From DASVTR01 sp036382855 (GTDB lineage Bacteria > Acidobacteriota > Blastocatellia > Pyrinomonadales > Pyrinomonadaceae): 64,000 nt of DNA. How positions within the stretch are numbered: position 1 is the first letter of the stretch; every line of letters begins with the position of its first letter. A program made the translations under genes and the position numbers. The stretch spans positions 248,001 through 312,000 of the forward strand of contig DASVPO010000033.1 in NCBI GenBank assembly GCA_036382855.1, given 5' to 3'. Under the pieces are notes generated by a model. The model searched no databases and was not told the DNA's origin. It saw nothing but the letters and a program-made list of their open reading frames with translations. Shown here in pieces: positions 63,745-64,000 of this stretch.

Positions 63745-64000
63745 GTGGAGGCACATAAGAGGGGACCGAAAAGAAGAATTGCTAAGGGAAGCTCAAAGAC
63801 TATAAGCAGAGTGGGCCTTCGCCCTCCAGCGTCTGCTTCTAATGGGGATCCAATGAGTGCGCCGCTAACGGAAAATGCATCTGCCCTACTTCGTCCTGAT
63901 GAATACACCGAAGAACAGTTAGAGAAGTTCGCGATAAATTACCAGCTAATCAGCTTGATTAAGAACGGAGTAGGGCCTCAAGAGGCGCTAATGCGCCTTG
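63745..64000 (+). CDS. Partial ORF running off the right edge
   Basis: GTG at 63745 opens a frame with no stop to the window end, 85 codons so far. The N-terminus is Lys/Arg/Ser-rich, followed by SAPLTENASALLRPDEYTEE and a helix KFAINYQLISLIKNG. An ATG at 63853 is an alternative start. Function cannot be judged. Between 63530 and 63744 there is a TTGACA at 63634 but no matching -10. Confidence 0.45.
   Translation, partial: MEAHKRGPKRRIAKGSSKTISRVGLRPPASASNGDPMSAPLTENASALLRPDEYTEEQLEKFAINYQLISLIKNGVGPQEALMRL

Noticed and set aside
63660..63908. 82-codon minus-strand frame near the right edge
   Set aside because: Overlaps a plus-strand frame that is open to the window end and reads more like protein.

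Overview
The window looks like a chromosomal segment of a GC-rich Gram-negative bacterium, most likely an Acidobacteriota member of the Blastocatellia type. That placement is inferred from gene content (lnt-prfB-ftsK, DUF1501/DUF1800 pair, comEC/comEA, separate pilB/pilT/pilC, type III pantothenate kinase next to a biotin ligase), not from a phylogeny. No rRNA, tRNA or CRISPR array was seen.

Layout. 0-12 kb is core: lnt, prfB (with a programmed +1 frameshift), ftsK, a tandem-domain lipoprotein, a ComEA-like protein, glycerate 2-kinase, cysteine dioxygenase and comEC. 12.3-16.2 kb is a minus-strand operon of a coiled-coil protein, a membrane protein combining a roadblock-like region with a C-terminal OmpA domain, a Rab-like small GTPase and a PAS protein; it reads as an envelope-anchored GTPase switch. 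16.5-17.7 kb encodes an exported protein with kinase-like catalytic motifs. 18.2-19.5 kb is a small AT-richer insert. 19.7-24 kb returns to housekeeping (RlmD-type methyltransferase, CoaX, BirA). 23.9-24.5 kb holds a probable structured non-coding RNA of about 525 nt with a near-consensus promoter and a strong terminator. 24.7-32.3 kb carries an exported Arg-rich protein, DUF1501 and DUF1800 proteins, a DyP peroxidase with a small companion, and a gene broken by an amber codon.

32.5-36.5 kb is an integron-type cassette array without a visible integrase (CALIN). attC-like sites flank a complete controller/endonuclease/adenine-methylase type II restriction-modification system, a two-gene cassette, and an HXXEE membrane protein cassette; an 11-unit 21-bp minisatellite follows. 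36.7-41 kb encodes an M28 peptidase and a sigma/anti-sigma pair; 41-49 kb a TPR protein and the type IV pilus motor genes pilB, pilT and pilC, interleaved with two exported proteins.

49-61 kb is an AT-richer, one-direction island that looks like phage defence: a 1,627-residue protein kinase-STAND NTPase-HEAT fusion, a PIN-like protein, an OLD-like ATPase-TOPRIM nuclease, a split gene, a possible PD-(D/E)xK-like protein and an XRE regulator. 61-64 kb holds a lipoprotein, a zinc ribbon and a DEDD exonuclease.

Running through the GC-rich part are intergenic hairpins made of short tandem units, mostly heptamers. Each locus has its own unit (GATGAAC, GATGAGT, TTTGGAC, TCTGAAA, GGTAAAA) but the architecture is the same.
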